A stretch of DNA of 64,000 nucleotides, taken from positions 1-64,000 of the forward strand of contig VYCF01000021.1 in the NCBI GenBank assembly GCA_009844085.1, read 5' to 3'. The notes under the pieces are model-generated. The model did not search any database. It was not told where the DNA came from and was given only the letters and a program-made list of their open reading frames with translations. Every line of letters starts with the position of its first letter. Within the stretch, counting starts at the first letter, position 1. Both the position numbers and the translations under genes were made by a program. The stretch is from Gammaproteobacteria bacterium (GTDB lineage: Bacteria; Pseudomonadota; Gammaproteobacteria; Pseudomonadales; Pseudohongiellaceae). Below are positions 1 to 7,969 of this stretch, piece by piece.

Positions 1-132
1 GTACAATCATCGGGTTGCGTGACAACACGCCCCAGTTAACCGGACAGTAGTGATGAAAGATGTGTCTTGATTGCCAGCTGTTGATAGAAGCATGACCGCA
101 AGAACTGAAATTTTGAAAATGAGGGAAACTCA

Positions 133-267
133 ATGAAACTGGAAAAAATTAGCACATTTGATCATCGTTATGAGTCAGGCTTGTCAGTTGCCCCAGGAGG
201 GTGCAACTGCTGGTGCTGGTGCTGTTGCACGTCAATTCAAATAGGAGAAATGACCGGACGTGGATAG
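133..267 (+). CDS. SagA-like precursor peptide of a thiazole/oxazole-modified (streptolysin-S-like) product, 44 aa
   Basis: This short gene has a good ribosome site (GAGGGA, 121-126) before ATG at 133. The peptide has a charged leader (MKLEKISTFDHRYESGLS) and then VAPGGCNCWCWCCCTSI, ending IQIGEMTGRG. Cysteines are residues 24, 26, 28, 30, 31 and 32, followed by Thr33 and Ser34, the residues that cyclodehydratases turn into azoles. Known family: SagA of Streptococcus pyogenes also carries VAPGG directly before a Cys-rich core. Here the cysteines alternate with Asn and two Trp, which is unusual. It heads an operon with an E1-like protein, SagB-type dehydrogenases, a CPBP protease and exporters, the expected partners. 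Cleavage after Gly23 is an inference. Alternative: an unrelated Cys-rich small protein, made unlikely by the neighbours. Confidence 0.88.
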   Translation: MKLEKISTFDHRYESGLSVAPGGCNCWCWCCCTSIQIGEMTGRG

Positions 268-276
268 CTAATTGTC

Positions 277-317
277 TACACTGCCTCGGGGTGATTATTT
301 GACCTTGAGGCAGTGTA
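277..317 (+). promoter_or_regulatory. Strong hairpin between precursor and modification genes (attenuator or processing site)
   Basis: A 16-bp stem begins TACACTGCCTC and closes with GAGGCAGTGTA, two G-T wobbles near the loop, and a 9-nt loop (293-301). It starts 10 nt after the precursor stop. No T-run follows, so it is not a classical terminator. In the streptococcal sag operon a terminator-like structure after sagA lets the precursor be made in excess over the enzymes; an equivalent role here is inferred. Confidence 0.65.
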
Positions 318-385
318 ACAAATAGCATCAATCTCAATAAGGTTGCATCTTAATTTAGACATTTTTCGAAGATGAGATCAGGTAT

Positions 386-1495
386 ATGGACGCTATTTCA
401 CCAATTACAAGTTTCAATCAGGTTTACAAGATTAATCCTCATTTGAAGGTTATTCGAATCACGAACAACGAGATCATAGCGCGCCACAGTGCTAGATCCG
501 CTTTCTCGCGCTCATGGTGCGACACTGGACGGACTGGACTGATCGGCAAACTTATTGGGCACTTGGATGGTGCCTCAAGTCTTAATGATTTAGTGGAGCG
601 TGGAATCATTAAGGAAACCGAAGTTGAAGATGCCCAGTCTATCATCGATCAATTGAGAGAAGAGGATATTCTGATTGAGCTGGATAGTGATTTAGTGGCG
701 GTCTATCTACAAACGATTTATCAAGCTGAGCAGCCATTCACTCAGAATCATGTCGGTATTATCGGATGCGGGCAAGCAGGCAGCCGTATTGCGCGTCATC
801 TTGCCGTAGCTAAGGTACAAAAAATTACGCTTTGCGATGATGCGATCACTGAAGATCCAATCGTAATTCAACGTATGCTTAGCATTGACCCCTTACACGT
901 TGAAAAAAACGCACCAGTAGCTAAATGCCTGGCTAAAAGCTTGGAACCATATGGTGTTAACCATATTCGCTGCGTGACCGAAGATAGCTTGGCAGATAGT
1001 CAGATTAGGAGAGTCTTTGAGGAATGTGATTTTGTAATTGTGGCGTTAGACGAATACTTGTCGTCTGTATTGCACAGGGCTAATGAGCATGCACTCAATG
1101 TTGACAAACCCTGGGCATCGGTTGTGATGGACGGCAGTGAGGGTATAGCTGGTCCAATCTATATTCCTGGTGACACTTGTTGTTTCAATGAATTTGAACA
1201 GCAGGGATTGGCAACGGCGGGTACTTTCAAGAAGGATGTGCTAACCTACTTCGACGCATTAGATTCGCAAGAAAAACGTAGTCTAGGTATCACTCTGCCG
1301 CCGCATCTAGACATAATTTGTGGACAGCTTTCCGCAGGCGTTTTAATGTATTTTGGTACCGGCAGTAGTTTTCTCGTTGGAAGAGCAATCCGAACTGATT
1401 TTGATCGTATGTCAATTGATTATGAGGATATTAAGAGCTTACCGCGCTGTCCGGCCTGCGCACCATATCGACCGTTCCGACACCAATTTCTCTAA
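386..1495 (+). CDS. E1-like (ThiF-fold) TOMM cyclodehydratase partner, SagC/McbB type
   Basis: A 369-aa cytoplasmic protein. Residues about 50-105 look like a winged-helix leader-recognition (RRE) region. A Rossmann-type nucleotide fold follows with GCGQAG at 127-132 and an acidic strand end at 150-152 (CDD). A CPAC pair sits at 355-358; the partner cysteine pair is degenerate (Cys265-Cys266), so the zinc tetrathiolate of classical E1 proteins is probably incomplete, which is common in peptide-modifying relatives. In known pathways the C protein binds the leader peptide and presents the core to a YcaO enzyme that forms azolines. It lies 118 bp after the precursor gene. No YcaO domain is fused to it. 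Function inferred from fold, size and context. Confidence 0.8.
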   Translation: MDAISPITSFNQVYKINPHLKVIRITNNEIIARHSARSAFSRSWCDTGRTGLIGKLIGHLDGASSLNDLVERGIIKETEVEDAQSIIDQLREEDILIELDSDLVAVYLQTIYQAEQPFTQNHVGIIGCGQAGSRIARHLAVAKVQKITLCDDAITEDPIVIQRMLSIDPLHVEKNAPVAKCLAKSLEPYGVNHIRCVTEDSLADSQIRRVFEECDFVIVALDEYLSSVLHRANEHALNVDKPWASVVMDGSEGIAGPIYIPGDTCCFNEFEQQGLATAGTFKKDVLTYFDALDSQEKRSLGITLPPHLDIICGQLSAGVLMYFGTGSSFLVGRAIRTDFDRMSIDYEDIKSLPRCPACAPYRPFRHQFL

Positions 1496-1511
1496 AAGAA
1501 GGAGATAATTT

Positions 1512-2324
1512 ATGGCGCTTATTGATCCGGCAGAATTTTTTATTAAACAGGCATCAAGTATTGAAGGCACTCTTATGCCATCCTTGAACAGTATTGATTT
1601 GACGCCGCAAGTACATCTGGATTACCAGTGCCGGTTTGGGAATTTTAATGTCAATCCAGCAGAATTCTTTCATCTAAATTCAAAATTGGTACGTGGGTCC
1701 ACTCGAAAAATTGCAGCTAATCCAGAGCATGTAAACTCTGTTATACAGTCCTATATCGAAACATCCTATAACCCGGCCCCAGAGTCAGTGGATGATATGG
1801 ATGCGAGTCCGATTGTGGCTTTTGAATTGTGGCGCCAGCAGGTTCCAGAATACCTTCACGGCCTTGGGCAGCATAGTGTGGAGCGGTACTATGCTTTCGA
1901 TACACTGGTCTTGACGGGAAACACACTAAATAAAGTCCTTCCAGGAAAGTCCATCTTATGGACCGACCGGTTATTGACTGAAGCTCAGCTAACGGCATTT
2001 AACAACGCTCTTTATGGTGTCGCAGCAGAAGCATTGTCCCAAAGTAGCAGCGTACTCATGATCGTGGGCTGTCCTTGGCGCTACATGATGATGTATGGCC
2101 CGCGCGGTTACCGGAAAATGTTGATCGATATTGGATTTGTGCTAAGCGCACTCAATCCAGCATTTGAAGACGGGAAGGCTATGATGATAGACCATTTCTA
2201 TGACAATGAGATTGACCGAATTCTAGGGCTTGACGGCATTGAGCGCTCCATTCAGACGATCATAATTTGTGCTGATAAGGCATTAGATGTTGTCGACTCC
2301 GCAACTAGTGAAGACAAAAAATGA
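1512..2324 (+). CDS. Degenerate SagB-like nitroreductase-fold protein, probable non-catalytic partner
   Basis: A 270-aa protein with a strong ribosome site (AAGGAG, about 8 nt before ATG). An N-terminal EFFHLNSKLVRGS stretch (51-63) resembles the start of SagB-type dehydrogenases. The C-terminal half keeps nitroreductase-like landmarks: MYGPRGYRKMLIDIGF at 194-209 and DNEIDRILGLDG at 231-242. The Lys-Tyr pair typical of active SagB enzymes is Met194-Tyr195 here, and no Arg-rich FMN-binding N-terminal motif is visible. It sits directly before an intact SagB-type gene and overlaps it by 4 nt. I infer a paralogous subunit that pairs with the next protein; it could instead be a fast-evolving independent enzyme. 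Confidence 0.6.
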   Translation: MALIDPAEFFIKQASSIEGTLMPSLNSIDLTPQVHLDYQCRFGNFNVNPAEFFHLNSKLVRGSTRKIAANPEHVNSVIQSYIETSYNPAPESVDDMDASPIVAFELWRQQVPEYLHGLGQHSVERYYAFDTLVLTGNTLNKVLPGKSILWTDRLLTEAQLTAFNNALYGVAAEALSQSSSVLMIVGCPWRYMMMYGPRGYRKMLIDIGFVLSALNPAFEDGKAMMIDHFYDNEIDRILGLDGIERSIQTIIICADKALDVVDSATSEDKK

Positions 2325-3265
2325 ACAAAGTATTGGAAATTTTGAGATCGGAAGAACAGGCAGATGCTGCAGTGCATTTCGATATGTGGAGCCTGCTAGA
2401 GCCGGAAAACAAGAAACTTCTGGATCTGATTATTGAGCGGCTTCTGAACCGGCAAAAACAGGGCAAGAAAACAGATGAATTAACTCTCGCCCTAGAGGGT
2501 CAGAAACAGGACATGGCTTCCGGCCAGAAAGTGATGCGGAATGCCCTTTTCAACGATAAGCCAAGTTATGCTCCGTTAGGCGACGATGTTGAACGTGTAC
2601 CGATGCCTATAGAGCATCGGCTTAATGAAGAAAGCTTCTTAAAGCTTGTTCGGCGCCGGGAATCAGTGCGCGATTATACTTCGGAACCAGTCAGCCTCCA
2701 AGCCATCGCTACGATCCTATTTTTGTCATATGGTATTCGGCTTGAGATGCCTATCTCCAAAGATCAACCGATTCCCTATTTCTTGAATTCCCCCAGTGGG
2801 GGAGGTCTAATGAGCACTCGGCTCTACTTTGTGGCCATGAACGTAGAGGGGCTAAAGCGCGGTCTATATCAGTTCGACACGCAATCTTTTAGTATGGAAC
2901 TGATTAGTCACGGCGAAGTGCGTGGCAAGATGTATGAACTTTGTTCTTACCAAGATTGGGTAACCCGAGCGGGAGGAGTGTTCGTGCTAGTATCCGATCT
3001 TGATCGGCTGAGCTGGAAGTATGAGAAACGTAGCTACCGGCTAACTCATTTGGATGCTGGCGTTCTGGGGCAAAGCCTTCATTTGGCGGCGACATCCGTT
3101 GGACTTGGCTCTTCCATGCTTTTCGGCTTTTTCGACGATGAAATGAACCAATTCATTGGAGTAGATGGTGACCGGCGATTTGTATCCTTACTACTAACGG
3201 TCGGAAATCCTGTACCCAAATATTCTTCTCTTTCAGGCGATTTGGCCAAAGATTCCAGGAACTAA
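2321..3265 (+). CDS. SagB-type FMN-dependent azoline dehydrogenase
   Basis: A 314-aa nitroreductase-superfamily protein. The FMN-binding motif RRRESVRDY spans 111-119. A central SPSGGG (158-162) precedes the substrate side, and WKYEKRSYRLTHLDAG at 232-247 holds the Lys233-Tyr234 pair that is essential in characterised TOMM dehydrogenases. It ends with a typical FFDDEMNQFIGVDG stretch (270-283). Family role: oxidation of thiazolines or oxazolines to aromatic azoles on the modified precursor. It overlaps the previous gene at an ATGA junction, so the two are translationally coupled. An N-terminal extension of about 100 residues is unassigned. Confidence 0.87.
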   Translation: MNKVLEILRSEEQADAAVHFDMWSLLEPENKKLLDLIIERLLNRQKQGKKTDELTLALEGQKQDMASGQKVMRNALFNDKPSYAPLGDDVERVPMPIEHRLNEESFLKLVRRRESVRDYTSEPVSLQAIATILFLSYGIRLEMPISKDQPIPYFLNSPSGGGLMSTRLYFVAMNVEGLKRGLYQFDTQSFSMELISHGEVRGKMYELCSYQDWVTRAGGVFVLVSDLDRLSWKYEKRSYRLTHLDAGVLGQSLHLAATSVGLGSSMLFGFFDDEMNQFIGVDGDRRFVSLLLTVGNPVPKYSSLSGDLAKDSRN

Positions 3266-3283
3266 CTAGATAGGTTTCAGCCA

Positions 3284-3991
3284 ATGTTGCTAGTCATTTT
3301 CTTCTCAGTTTTTCTGGCCATCCTCTTTCCTATTATTGCTCTGAGTTTTTCCGTGGTGCTTGGGCGACAGGGTCACCGCTGGTTCACGGTTTCATCACCT
3401 GCTCTATTTGCAATCATGCTGCTAGCACTACTATTGCATCTCAGTGCCAATGAGGGTTGGGACTCACTAGCTGCCCTTGAATTCAACAGTGCTGGTATGA
3501 ATGTAGAGTTTTATAGTTGGATTGCGGTGGCGGCACTGATAGGAGGAGGTCAGTATCTTCTCGAAAAGGCTATCGTGATGCAGACTAGAGGACAGGTGCC
3601 CCCGCCGTTCGAGATTGAGACCAACACTCTCTATGGAGGGCTAATCGCTTTCCTAGTTCTGGTTTCAGTTATCGCTGAAGAGCTTATCTGGCGGGCCTAT
3701 CTGATACCCGCCATTGCGCAAGCGTGGGGGGTGGGTCTGGTTTGGGCGGCCCTTGTTGCCGCGTTCTTGTTCGGCGTTCATCATGTCTATTTTGGATGGC
3801 AGCATTTGGTTTTCAAAGCAATCCACGGCATTGTTTGGACTGCCATATTTTGGGCAAGTGGTAGTCTTTGGACTGCGATTGTCGCTCATGCCGTCTTTAA
3901 TTATTGTGTATATTTCCTATCTAGACGCAACTTTCCGATTAACAACTCATCTTTTGAAGATAGTATTGTCATTAGACACAAAGAATTTTGA
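3284..3991 (+). CDS. CPBP-family (SagE-like) intramembrane metalloprotease
   Basis: A 235-aa integral membrane protein. CPBP/Abi motifs are in order: EELIWR at 132-137 (catalytic Glu pair and Arg), FLFGVHH at 161-167 and HAVFNY at 202-207, each inside or beside hydrophobic segments. Several further membrane spans occupy the N-terminal half. In streptolysin-type and other bacteriocin loci such proteases either remove the leader peptide or give self-immunity. The gene lies 18 nt after the dehydrogenase and is followed at once by the exporter ATPase gene. Which of the two roles applies cannot be decided from sequence. Confidence 0.85.
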   Translation: MLLVIFFSVFLAILFPIIALSFSVVLGRQGHRWFTVSSPALFAIMLLALLLHLSANEGWDSLAALEFNSAGMNVEFYSWIAVAALIGGGQYLLEKAIVMQTRGQVPPPFEIETNTLYGGLIAFLVLVSVIAEELIWRAYLIPAIAQAWGVGLVWAALVAAFLFGVHHVYFGWQHLVFKAIHGIVWTAIFWASGSLWTAIVAHAVFNYCVYFLSRRNFPINNSSFEDSIVIRHKEF

Positions 3992-3992
3992 T

Positions 3993-4871
3993 ATGCAAAA
4001 CACCGACACGCCAGTATTGCAGATGGAAAATGTTAAGAAGTACTACGGGAAAACAGTAGCACTAAATGGCGTAAGTCTGACCGGTCGCCAAGGCGAAGTG
4101 ATTGGCATACTGGGACAGAATGGAGCTGGAAAGTCGACGTTGATCAGCTTGATCGTGGGGGCAAATACATTGGATAGTGGCCATCTGCAGGTTTTCGGCA
4201 CCCACCCTCCCTACACTGCTGATGTCCGCATCCGACTCTGCCTTGCACCACAACGACTAGCTCTCTATGAGAAGCTATCCGTAATGGAAAATTTGGTGCT
4301 TTTGGGTGCGCTTTACGGACTGCGAGGCACATATTTGCACCAACGCATTGATTGTGTTGCACAAGCAATGGATTTGACCTCCTTCCTAACGCGGCGGGTT
4401 CATGATTGTTCGGAAGGCATGAAGCGTCGCACCAACATGGCTGCAACCATGTTGCCTGATGCCGATTTGGTGTTGTTTGACGAACCGACAGCAGGCGTTG
4501 ATGTGCAAAGCCGTCAAAAAATTCTGGATATGGTGGTTCAGCTAAAAGAGCTAGGTAAGTGTGTAATTTATACCACCCACTATATCGAAGAAATCGAGGC
4601 TATCTGTGATGAGGTATTGATACTGCATAAGGGGCATGTCTTGGCCTGTGCATCCCCAAGCGAATTGGTACTTGCTCATGGAGGGCCCAGTTGTATTTCC
4701 TACTGTAATTGCGTCAGTGGCAAAACTGTTGAGCATACAACGGATCAGCCGATCGAATATCTACAGGGGCTAGTAGACCGCCGGACAGAGATCGCCGATC
4801 TCAAGATCCAGCCACCAAAACTTTCTGACGCGTTCGTTAGTTTAATCAAGGAGATAGAGAGCAATGTATGA
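3993..4871 (+). CDS. ABC exporter ATP-binding protein
   Basis: A 292-aa ATPase of the ABC-2 drug/bacteriocin exporter class. Walker A is GQNGAGKST (41-49), the Q-loop is APQ, the signature is the slightly degenerate CSEGMKRR, Walker B is LVLFDEPTAGVD and the H-loop is TTHYIEE. I chose ATG 3993, one base after the protease stop, because the ABC domain begins 8 residues later; longer in-frame starts overlap the protease gene entirely. A C-terminal extension of about 80 residues follows the nucleotide-binding domain. It pairs with the permease that overlaps its end and probably exports the mature peptide. Confidence 0.9.
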   Translation: MQNTDTPVLQMENVKKYYGKTVALNGVSLTGRQGEVIGILGQNGAGKSTLISLIVGANTLDSGHLQVFGTHPPYTADVRIRLCLAPQRLALYEKLSVMENLVLLGALYGLRGTYLHQRIDCVAQAMDLTSFLTRRVHDCSEGMKRRTNMAATMLPDADLVLFDEPTAGVDVQSRQKILDMVVQLKELGKCVIYTTHYIEEIEAICDEVLILHKGHVLACASPSELVLAHGGPSCISYCNCVSGKTVEHTTDQPIEYLQGLVDRRTEIADLKIQPPKLSDAFVSLIKEIESNV

Positions 4872-6003
4872 GATTTTTCATCTACTGAAGAAAGATCTGC
4901 TCTTGATTGTCAGGGAGCCATCAAACGTAATCATGCTACTCATGCTTCCGCTTCTGATTGCCACCATTTTCGGTTCGATCAACAATCAGCAGGGAGGCAG
5001 CGGTGAGATGCCAATAGCCGTAGTTGATGGTGATAAATCCCAGATAAGCACTGACTATATTGACCGCCTTGATGCGCGAGATGAGATCGCTGCAGTGACG
5101 ATGTCACTAGAGGCGGCAATGGATTCAATGCGAATAGGTCAGCGTGTGGCCTACATGGTAATTTCGCCTGGCTTCGGTAGTGGAATTGAACAATTTCCCT
5201 TTGCGGGCAGTTCTCCTGTCGTGGACATTGTCACTGATCCCAGGCGCCCGGAGGCCAAAGGAATCCTGACCGGAGCGGCTTTCAGCACGGCAGTACAGCA
5301 GATTGAGGCACGGATGGAGCAGGACGAGGCAATAGGCCTTCAATATCGGTTTGAACCGATTTCAGTGACCACCAACGATTTTGAAACCGACATAAATGCC
5401 CCAGCGACGGCTTTTGAGATCACTATTCCCCAAGCAGCCCTATGGTCCATCTTGACCTGCGTCGCCATGATGAGTACGAGCCTTTCACTCGAACGAATGC
5501 AACACACACTTTTGAGAATCAGGATTTCTCCGACTTCGATATGGAAATTACTCACTTCCAAAGTACTCTCCTGCATGATTGCCATCAGCTTTGGCATCTC
5601 CGTTGTCTTCCTTTTTGGAGTTCTGGTATTCGGAATTACATTGCACTCTGTCACTTACCTATTCACGGCCGTCCTTTCAGCCGCATTTTGCTTTGCCGGA
5701 CTCATGTTAGCTATTGGCAGTTTCGGACGAAACCCAGGAGCCGTGGCAGGAATGGCATGGACTATCATGCTTCTGTTCGCCATGATCGGTGGTGGCATGA
5801 TCCCATATTTTCTTATGCCAGAGTGGATGGAGGCAATCAGCAGTGTCAGTCCAGGCAAATGGACGATCCTTGCCCTTGAGGGTGCTGTCTGGCGAGATTT
5901 CAGTTTTGGTGAGCTATTCTGGCCTTGTTTCATACTTGTCTCTGTGGGGTTAATCGGGACAACCATCGGCGTGTTACGACTGAATCGAGAACATGCTCTA
6001 TGA
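4864..6003 (+). CDS. ABC-2 type exporter permease
   Basis: A 379-aa membrane protein with the ABC-2 layout: one N-terminal span (about 21-36), a large extracytoplasmic domain of about 140 residues, then five or six spans, with the conserved cluster around IGGGMIPYFLMPEWMEAISSV, which is typical of the family near its C-terminus. The start ATG lies inside the end of the ATPase gene (8-nt overlap), which suggests obligate co-translation. Together the pair forms a homodimeric exporter comparable in role to SagGHI or McbEF. Substrate assignment to the modified peptide is from context. Confidence 0.87.
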   Translation: MYEIFHLLKKDLLLIVREPSNVIMLLMLPLLIATIFGSINNQQGGSGEMPIAVVDGDKSQISTDYIDRLDARDEIAAVTMSLEAAMDSMRIGQRVAYMVISPGFGSGIEQFPFAGSSPVVDIVTDPRRPEAKGILTGAAFSTAVQQIEARMEQDEAIGLQYRFEPISVTTNDFETDINAPATAFEITIPQAALWSILTCVAMMSTSLSLERMQHTLLRIRISPTSIWKLLTSKVLSCMIAISFGISVVFLFGVLVFGITLHSVTYLFTAVLSAAFCFAGLMLAIGSFGRNPGAVAGMAWTIMLLFAMIGGGMIPYFLMPEWMEAISSVSPGKWTILALEGAVWRDFSFGELFWPCFILVSVGLIGTTIGVLRLNREHAL

Positions 6004-7259
6004 GCTTAATGCCAAACAACAATGGAAAGGACTCTGCTAAGCAGGCTGTGTTGGCCAACAAGCTACATAATCTTGGATTCGGGACAAGTAACAATCGTAG
6101 CCGCTATCACAACGGGAAACTATTCCTGGGGCTGTTTCTGATCTTATCGGTGGCAACTCTTGCCATTGCGATCTATTTTTTCTCTATCCCGCGTGTTGTC
6201 ACTGTAAGGTCTGAGAATTTTGGAACTCAGCAACTTGCTGCGACCTCAAACTCTCTTGAGGTTGTAGGAAACGTCATAGCTTCGGATGTGGCGACCGTAT
6301 CTGCGAATGAAGTAGGACGTGTGCTTGAAGTACTCGTTGAGGTTGGAGACATGGTAGTAAAGGGACAACCTGTAGCCTATCTGGATGACCGACAGGCCAA
6401 AACGCACCTACGACTCAACCAAGCGGAACTTGAATTGCAGATGGCGCTTCAGAAAGCCAAGAAAGAGGAGCTTACATTGGGACGCTCTGGAGTCGAGCGT
6501 AGGCAGAAACTGCTTGAGGACGATCTCGTCAGTATCGCAACTTATGAAGAATATGAAAGTCGTGTTGCAGTCCTTGAGGCGGAATTGTCAGCATCTGAAC
6601 ACCGTATCAGAATGCTGAAACAACAGATCGCGCTACGGGAGCAGATACTAGATGATTTAACCATTCGTGCTCCATTCGGAGGAATCGTAACGCATGTCGC
6701 GGCCAACGTAGGCGAAATAATCTCTCCTATTTCGTCAGGCGGAACTTTTACTCGTACAGGTATCTGCACCATCATGGACATGTCGATGCCGGAGTTTCAT
6801 TTTGAAATTAGCGAACGTTTCTTGCCACTCGTCAGCAAGGACAGTCAACTTATAGTCACTCTACCATCAGTTGCAGGACTGGAAATCCCTGCCAAGGTTA
6901 GGCAAATTGACCCGTCTATCGATGCCCAGACCGGGACCGTCAATATAATTGCCGAACCCACAGCAAAGTTTGACGAATTACTGCGGCCTGGCTCCCGAGC
7001 TACAGGCCTTTTTTCCACGGAGAATACGGAAACGCCGGTTCGTCAAGACATTTTGCTTCCCGAAAGCGCTGTGTATCAGGCCGAGGGCACGAACTTCATA
7101 TACATTGTAAGAGAAAATAAAGCTGCACGATTGCCCGTTCAGGTTGAGCTGGCGGAGAGTGGCTGGATGCGCGTGACTGATCCTTGGGCGGGCTCTTATC
7201 AAGTAATCGTGTGGTCTCAAAGTGCTTTAGAGGAAGGAGTATTAATTAGAACTGAGTAG
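6000..7259 (+). CDS. HlyD/MacA-type periplasmic adaptor (membrane fusion protein)
   Basis: A 419-aa protein. The ATG at 6000 overlaps the permease stop (ATGA); earlier in-frame starts would overlap the permease further. A cytoplasmic N-terminus of about 45 residues is followed by one membrane span (FLGLFLILSVATLAIAIYFF). A biotinyl-lipoyl half motif (VGDMVVKGQPVAYLDDRQA), a long alpha-helical coiled-coil hairpin (about 145-225), the second lipoyl half (IRAPFGGIVTHVAANVGE) and beta-barrel and membrane-proximal domains follow. This architecture implies a Gram-negative envelope. It sits between the ABC-2 exporter and the MacB-like parts and could serve either; I favour the MacB-like set. Confidence 0.88.
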   Translation: MSLMPNNNGKDSAKQAVLANKLHNLGFGTSNNRSRYHNGKLFLGLFLILSVATLAIAIYFFSIPRVVTVRSENFGTQQLAATSNSLEVVGNVIASDVATVSANEVGRVLEVLVEVGDMVVKGQPVAYLDDRQAKTHLRLNQAELELQMALQKAKKEELTLGRSGVERRQKLLEDDLVSIATYEEYESRVAVLEAELSASEHRIRMLKQQIALREQILDDLTIRAPFGGIVTHVAANVGEIISPISSGGTFTRTGICTIMDMSMPEFHFEISERFLPLVSKDSQLIVTLPSVAGLEIPAKVRQIDPSIDAQTGTVNIIAEPTAKFDELLRPGSRATGLFSTENTETPVRQDILLPESAVYQAEGTNFIYIVRENKAARLPVQVELAESGWMRVTDPWAGSYQVIVWSQSALEEGVLIRTE

Positions 7260-7264
7260 ATCAG

Positions 7265-7969
7265 ATGCTGATGTATATCCAAATTCAAAATGTTTCCAAG
7301 TTTTATCGCAAAGGAGCTAACAGAGTCAAAGCTCTTGAAAAGGTTAACTTGGATATCGGACTCAATGAGTTTGTTGCTCTTAAGGGCCCTTCGGGATCAG
7401 GAAAAACCACGTTAATGAACCTTATCGGGGGGTTGGATACTCCCGATGCAGGTAGGGTATTGATTGGAGGCAAAGAAATAGTTCATGGTTCGGATCGGCA
7501 GCGCGCCAACTGGCGAGCGGAGAATGTCGGCTTCATTTTTCAATTCAACAATTTGCTCTCGTTCCTGACTGCCGAACAAAATGTTGAAATTCCATTACTT
7601 CTAAGAAGGATGTCGAGTGCCGAGAGAAAGAACAAGGTCAAGGCAGTATTGAAGCTGGTAGGACTCGGCGATAGGCTTAATCACAAGCCAAATGAGCTGT
7701 CGGGTGGTCAGGAGCAACGTGTGGCTATTGCTCGCGCCATTGTTGCCGATCCATGTATCTTGCTATGTGACGAGCCGACCGGCGACCTTGATAAGGAGTC
7801 AGCGGACGAAGTATTGGCACTTCTGCGTACACTTAAGGAATCTTTCAACAAAACAATATTAATGGTTACGCATGATCAACATGCCTCACAAGTAGCAGAC
7901 CGTAGCATTATACTGAACAAGGGAAAATTGGTAATTGACCAATTGCATAGTTGTGGTAAATTAACATGA
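7265..7969 (+). CDS. MacB/LolD-type ABC ATPase
   Basis: A compact 234-aa ATPase with canonical motifs: Walker A GPSGSGKTT (41-49), Q-loop FIFQFNNLL, signature LSGGQEQR, Walker B ILLCDEPTGDLD and H-loop MVTHD. The FQFNNLL and GDLDKESADEVL patterns are typical of the MacB/LolD/FtsE branch, which powers mechanotransmission rather than classical transport. It begins 5 nt after the adaptor gene and its stop overlaps the next ATG. It works with the two following permeases. Confidence 0.9.
   Translation: MLMYIQIQNVSKFYRKGANRVKALEKVNLDIGLNEFVALKGPSGSGKTTLMNLIGGLDTPDAGRVLIGGKEIVHGSDRQRANWRAENVGFIFQFNNLLSFLTAEQNVEIPLLLRRMSSAERKNKVKAVLKLVGLGDRLNHKPNELSGGQEQRVAIARAIVADPCILLCDEPTGDLDKESADEVLALLRTLKESFNKTILMVTHDQHASQVADRSIILNKGKLVIDQLHSCGKLT

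Noticed and set aside
1-132. Promoter for the peptide operon
   Set aside because: Several TTGATT/TTGATA-like hexamers occur (67-85) but none has a convincing -10 box at 16-18 bp, so no promoter is called.
149-337. A 62-codon open frame on the minus strand over the precursor gene
   Set aside because: It is antisense to the SagA-like gene and the hairpin, has no ribosome site and no family features; its Cys/Ser content mirrors the Cys-Trp run on the other strand.
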